DNA from: Paraburkholderia sp. PREW-6R
Lineage (GTDB): Bacteria > Pseudomonadota > Gammaproteobacteria > Burkholderiales > Burkholderiaceae
Direction of reading: 5' to 3'
Assembly: GCF_039621805.1 (NCBI RefSeq)
Contig: NZ_CP155073.1
Coordinates: 1,178,001-1,242,000 of the forward strand
DNA length: 64,000 bases
The notes below the pieces were generated by a model, which was given only the letters and a program-made list of their open reading frames with translations, made no database searches and had not been told where the DNA came from. A program made the position numbers and the translations under genes. Every line of letters begins with the position of its first letter. The stretch's first letter is position 1. Positions 62,171 through 64,000 of the stretch are shown here, piece by piece.

Positions 62171-63631
62171 TCAGACCAGTTCGCGATACAACGCGAGATA
62201 ACGCTCGGCGGAGGCACCCCAGCCGAAGTCCTGCCGCATCGCGCGCCGCTGGGTGGCTTTCCAGTCGGTGCGGCGGCCGTAGAGGGCGAACGCGCGGCGG
62301 ATCGCGGCGGCGATGCCCTTCAGCTCGAAGCGTTCGAACACGAAGCCAGTGGCGATCTCATCGGCAAGGTTTTCGAGCGAGGCGTCGACCACGGTGTCCG
62401 CGAGACCGCCGACGCAGTGCACGAGCGGCAGCGAGCCATACGCGAGCGCGTAGAGCTGCGTGAGGCCGCACGGCTCGAAGCGCGACGGCACCGCGATCAC
62501 GTCACTGCCCGCGACGATGGTGTGGGCGAGCGTTTCGTCGAAGCCCAGTTCGACCGCGACCGAGTGTGGGTGCGTTTGCGCCGCCCGCTTCAGGCCGTTT
62601 TCAAGCGCGGGGTCGCCCGTGCCGAACACGACGAGCTGTCCGCCGCGTTTGACGATTTCGGGCACCGCTTCGAGCAGCAGATCGAGGCCTTTCTGCTCGG
62701 TCAGACGGCTCACCACGCCGAACAGCAGCGCGTCGTTTTTCTGCGTGAGGCCGAAGCGCTTTTGCAGCGCCTCCTTGCAGGCGATCTTTCCGGCGAGGCG
62801 CGTGACGCTGTAATGATTGTCGAGGAGCGCATCGCTCGTCGGATTCCAGACGGTGTAATCGACGCCGTTCAGAATGCCGCTCAGATCGTGCGAACGGTGC
62901 CGAAGCAGGCCGTCCAGGCCGCCGCCCTGTGCAAGCGTCTGAATTTCCCGCGCGTAAGCGGGGCTCACCGTGGTGATCCTGTCGCTGTAATACAGGCCTG
63001 CCTTGAGAAAGGACAACTGGCCGTAGAACTCGATGCCGTAGACGCTGAAGAAGTCGTCCGGCAGGCCGAGCTGGCCGAACTGGTGCGCGGGAAAGACGCC
63101 CTGATAGGCAAGGTTATGTACGGTGAAGATGCTGTGGGCGAGCGCGCGGCCCTGCTCGCGCTCGGCGGCTTTCAGATAGGCAGGCGCGAGGCCCGCGTGC
63201 CAGTCGTGCGCGTGAATGATCTGTGGCGACCACGCCGGGTCGAGCTGCTGCGCCATTTTTGCAGCGACCCAGCCGAGCAGCGCGAAGCGCTGCGCGTTGT
63301 CGCCGTAGGGGACGTGTTCGTCGTTCAGATACGGGTTGCCGGGCCGGTCGTAAAGCGTTTTGGCGCGGATCATGTAAACCGTCAGCCCGTTCGACGGCAG
63401 CGTGCCCTGTTCCAGCGTCACGTCCGGCGCGTCGAAATGGCGCCCGAGCTGGGCGACCGTCCGTACGTCGGTCAGCCCGGCGGCGACCGACGGAAAGCCC
63501 GGCAGCAGTACGCGCACATCGGCGCCGCGCTCGATCAGCGCGGGCGGCAATGCGCCCGCGACGTCGGCGAGACCGCCCGTTTTGAGGAGGGGATACAGCT
63601 CGCTTGCGACGTGCAGGGCGCGAATCGTCAT
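62171..63631 (-). CDS. glgA: glycogen synthase (ADP-glucose starch synthase)
   Basis: A 486-residue GT5 glycosyltransferase extending alpha-1,4-glucan from ADP-glucose. N-terminal KTGGLADVAGALP is the ADP-glucose-binding signature, ALHVASELYPLL the family opening; IHAHDWHAGLAPAYL, RLTEQKGLDLLLEAV and EPCGLTQLYALAYGSLP follow. Length is normal. It lies downstream of glgC on the minus strand with a 36-bp gap, forming a glgC-glgA unit. Confidence 0.96.
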   Translation of the reverse strand: MTIRALHVASELYPLLKTGGLADVAGALPPALIERGADVRVLLPGFPSVAAGLTDVRTVAQLGRHFDAPDVTLEQGTLPSNGLTVYMIRAKTLYDRPGNPYLNDEHVPYGDNAQRFALLGWVAAKMAQQLDPAWSPQIIHAHDWHAGLAPAYLKAAEREQGRALAHSIFTVHNLAYQGVFPAHQFGQLGLPDDFFSVYGIEFYGQLSFLKAGLYYSDRITTVSPAYAREIQTLAQGGGLDGLLRHRSHDLSGILNGVDYTVWNPTSDALLDNHYSVTRLAGKIACKEALQKRFGLTQKNDALLFGVVSRLTEQKGLDLLLEAVPEIVKRGGQLVVFGTGDPALENGLKRAAQTHPHSVAVELGFDETLAHTIVAGSDVIAVPSRFEPCGLTQLYALAYGSLPLVHCVGGLADTVVDASLENLADEIATGFVFERFELKGIAAAIRRAFALYGRRTDWKATQRRAMRQDFGWGASAERYLALYRELV

Positions 63632-63667
63632 AGGCTCCGTCTCGTTCCAGTTGATGGGATGCAGGTG

Positions 63668-64000
63668 TCAGTTCGCTTTTGCCTGTAGCGTTTCGGGCGT
63701 GACCAGCACGACGCCTGACTCGGTACGGTAGAAGCGCTCGGCGTCGGCCACCGGATCTTCGCCGATGACCGTGCCGTCGGGAATCGCACACCCGCGGTCG
63801 ATCACGACCTTCTGCAGGCGGCAACTCGCGCCGACTGTGACCTGTGGCAGCAACACTGCCTCATTGATGTTACAGAACGAACTCACTTTCACGTTCGAGG
63901 ACAACACCGAGCGCGAAATCTGTGACCCCGAGATCACACAGCCGCCGCACACGATCAGATTATTGCCCGAGCCTTGCAGGCCTTTCATGTCGCGCACGAA
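63668..64000 (-). CDS. glgC: glucose-1-phosphate adenylyltransferase, C-terminal part (partial)
   Basis: The last 110 residues of ADP-glucose pyrophosphorylase, cut by the window edge. Visible are left-handed beta-helix turns ([34 protein letters not shown]) and the conserved ending [22 protein letters not shown]. Supplies ADP-glucose to GlgA, whose gene follows 36 bp downstream. Confidence 0.93.
   Translation of the reverse strand, partial: FVRDMKGLQGSGNNLIVCGGCVISGSQISRSVLSSNVKVSSFCNINEAVLLPQVTVGASCRLQKVVIDRGCAIPDGTVIGEDPVADAERFYRTESGVVLVTPETLQAKAN

Noticed and set aside
61841..63688. 615-residue plus-strand frame opposite glgA
   Set aside because: Antisense to an unambiguous glycogen synthase; no homology apparent.

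Overview
This window is GC-rich, densely coded DNA with the gene style of a betaproteobacterium of the Burkholderia/Paraburkholderia group. The basis is the hutHCUDIFG histidine operon with the HutF/HutG branch, GTG/TTG starts, ATGA-type overlaps, and a palindromic repeat I associate with Paraburkholderia. The species is not determined and no rRNA, tRNA, CRISPR array, prophage or intact insertion sequence was seen.

Layout. 1-6140: a TldE/PmbA-like protein, two tandem YhhY-like acetyltransferases, an orphan RND efflux pump and a small unknown protein. 6140-10037: AT-rich intergenic DNA, a GlxA-type AraC regulator, an RmlC-like sugar epimerase with an altered active site, and a small DUF1328-like membrane protein. 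10038-26207: an eleven-gene polysaccharide locus (below). 26247-30434: ArgO/LysE exporter with its ArgP/LysG regulator, a type II NADH dehydrogenase and a divergent LysR regulator. 30728-39662: a catabolic island (NCS1 permease, FAD oxidoreductase, cupin, aldehyde dehydrogenase, LysR, M20 amidohydrolase, MFS permease) of unknown substrate. 39700-40298: a near-perfect 109-bp inverted repeat flanking about 380 bp. 40346-46929: an MFS transporter coupled to a PRC-barrel lipoprotein, a purine permease, and an NAD-dependent epimerase divergent from a LysR regulator. 46930-55686: complete histidine utilisation operon with HutC-type operators. 55724-58915: a 45-residue His-rich secreted protein, an HTH/coiled-coil protein and a transglutaminase-like protein. 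58953-64000: an orphan LivJ-type binding protein, an acidic unknown, PdxY, GlgA and the end of GlgC.

The main discovery candidate is 10038-26207. All genes lie on the + strand, mostly overlapping or closely spaced: WecB (UDP-ManNAc supply), a BcsB-like periplasmic protein, an NfrB-like processive glycosyltransferase with a C-terminal MshEN (c-di-GMP-binding type) region, an NfrA-like TPR/outer-membrane barrel protein, an AlgF-like protein, two AlgJ/AlgX-like SGNH proteins, an AlgI/DltB-like MBOAT, a DltC-like carrier protein, a DltA-like adenylating ligase, and a lipoprotein with a possible glycosidase fold. In E. coli, NfrA/NfrB/WecB make a ManNAc-containing, c-di-GMP-controlled surface glycan used as receptor by phage N4. 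Here that machinery is joined to a cellulose-type BcsB subunit and to a merged alginate-acetylation plus Dlt carrier-protein acylation set. The inference is a secreted ManNAc-type polymer decorated with an aminoacyl group, probably D-alanine, and under c-di-GMP control.

Coordinates of start codons were refined from family alignments and ribosome-binding sites; where two starts are plausible this is stated.
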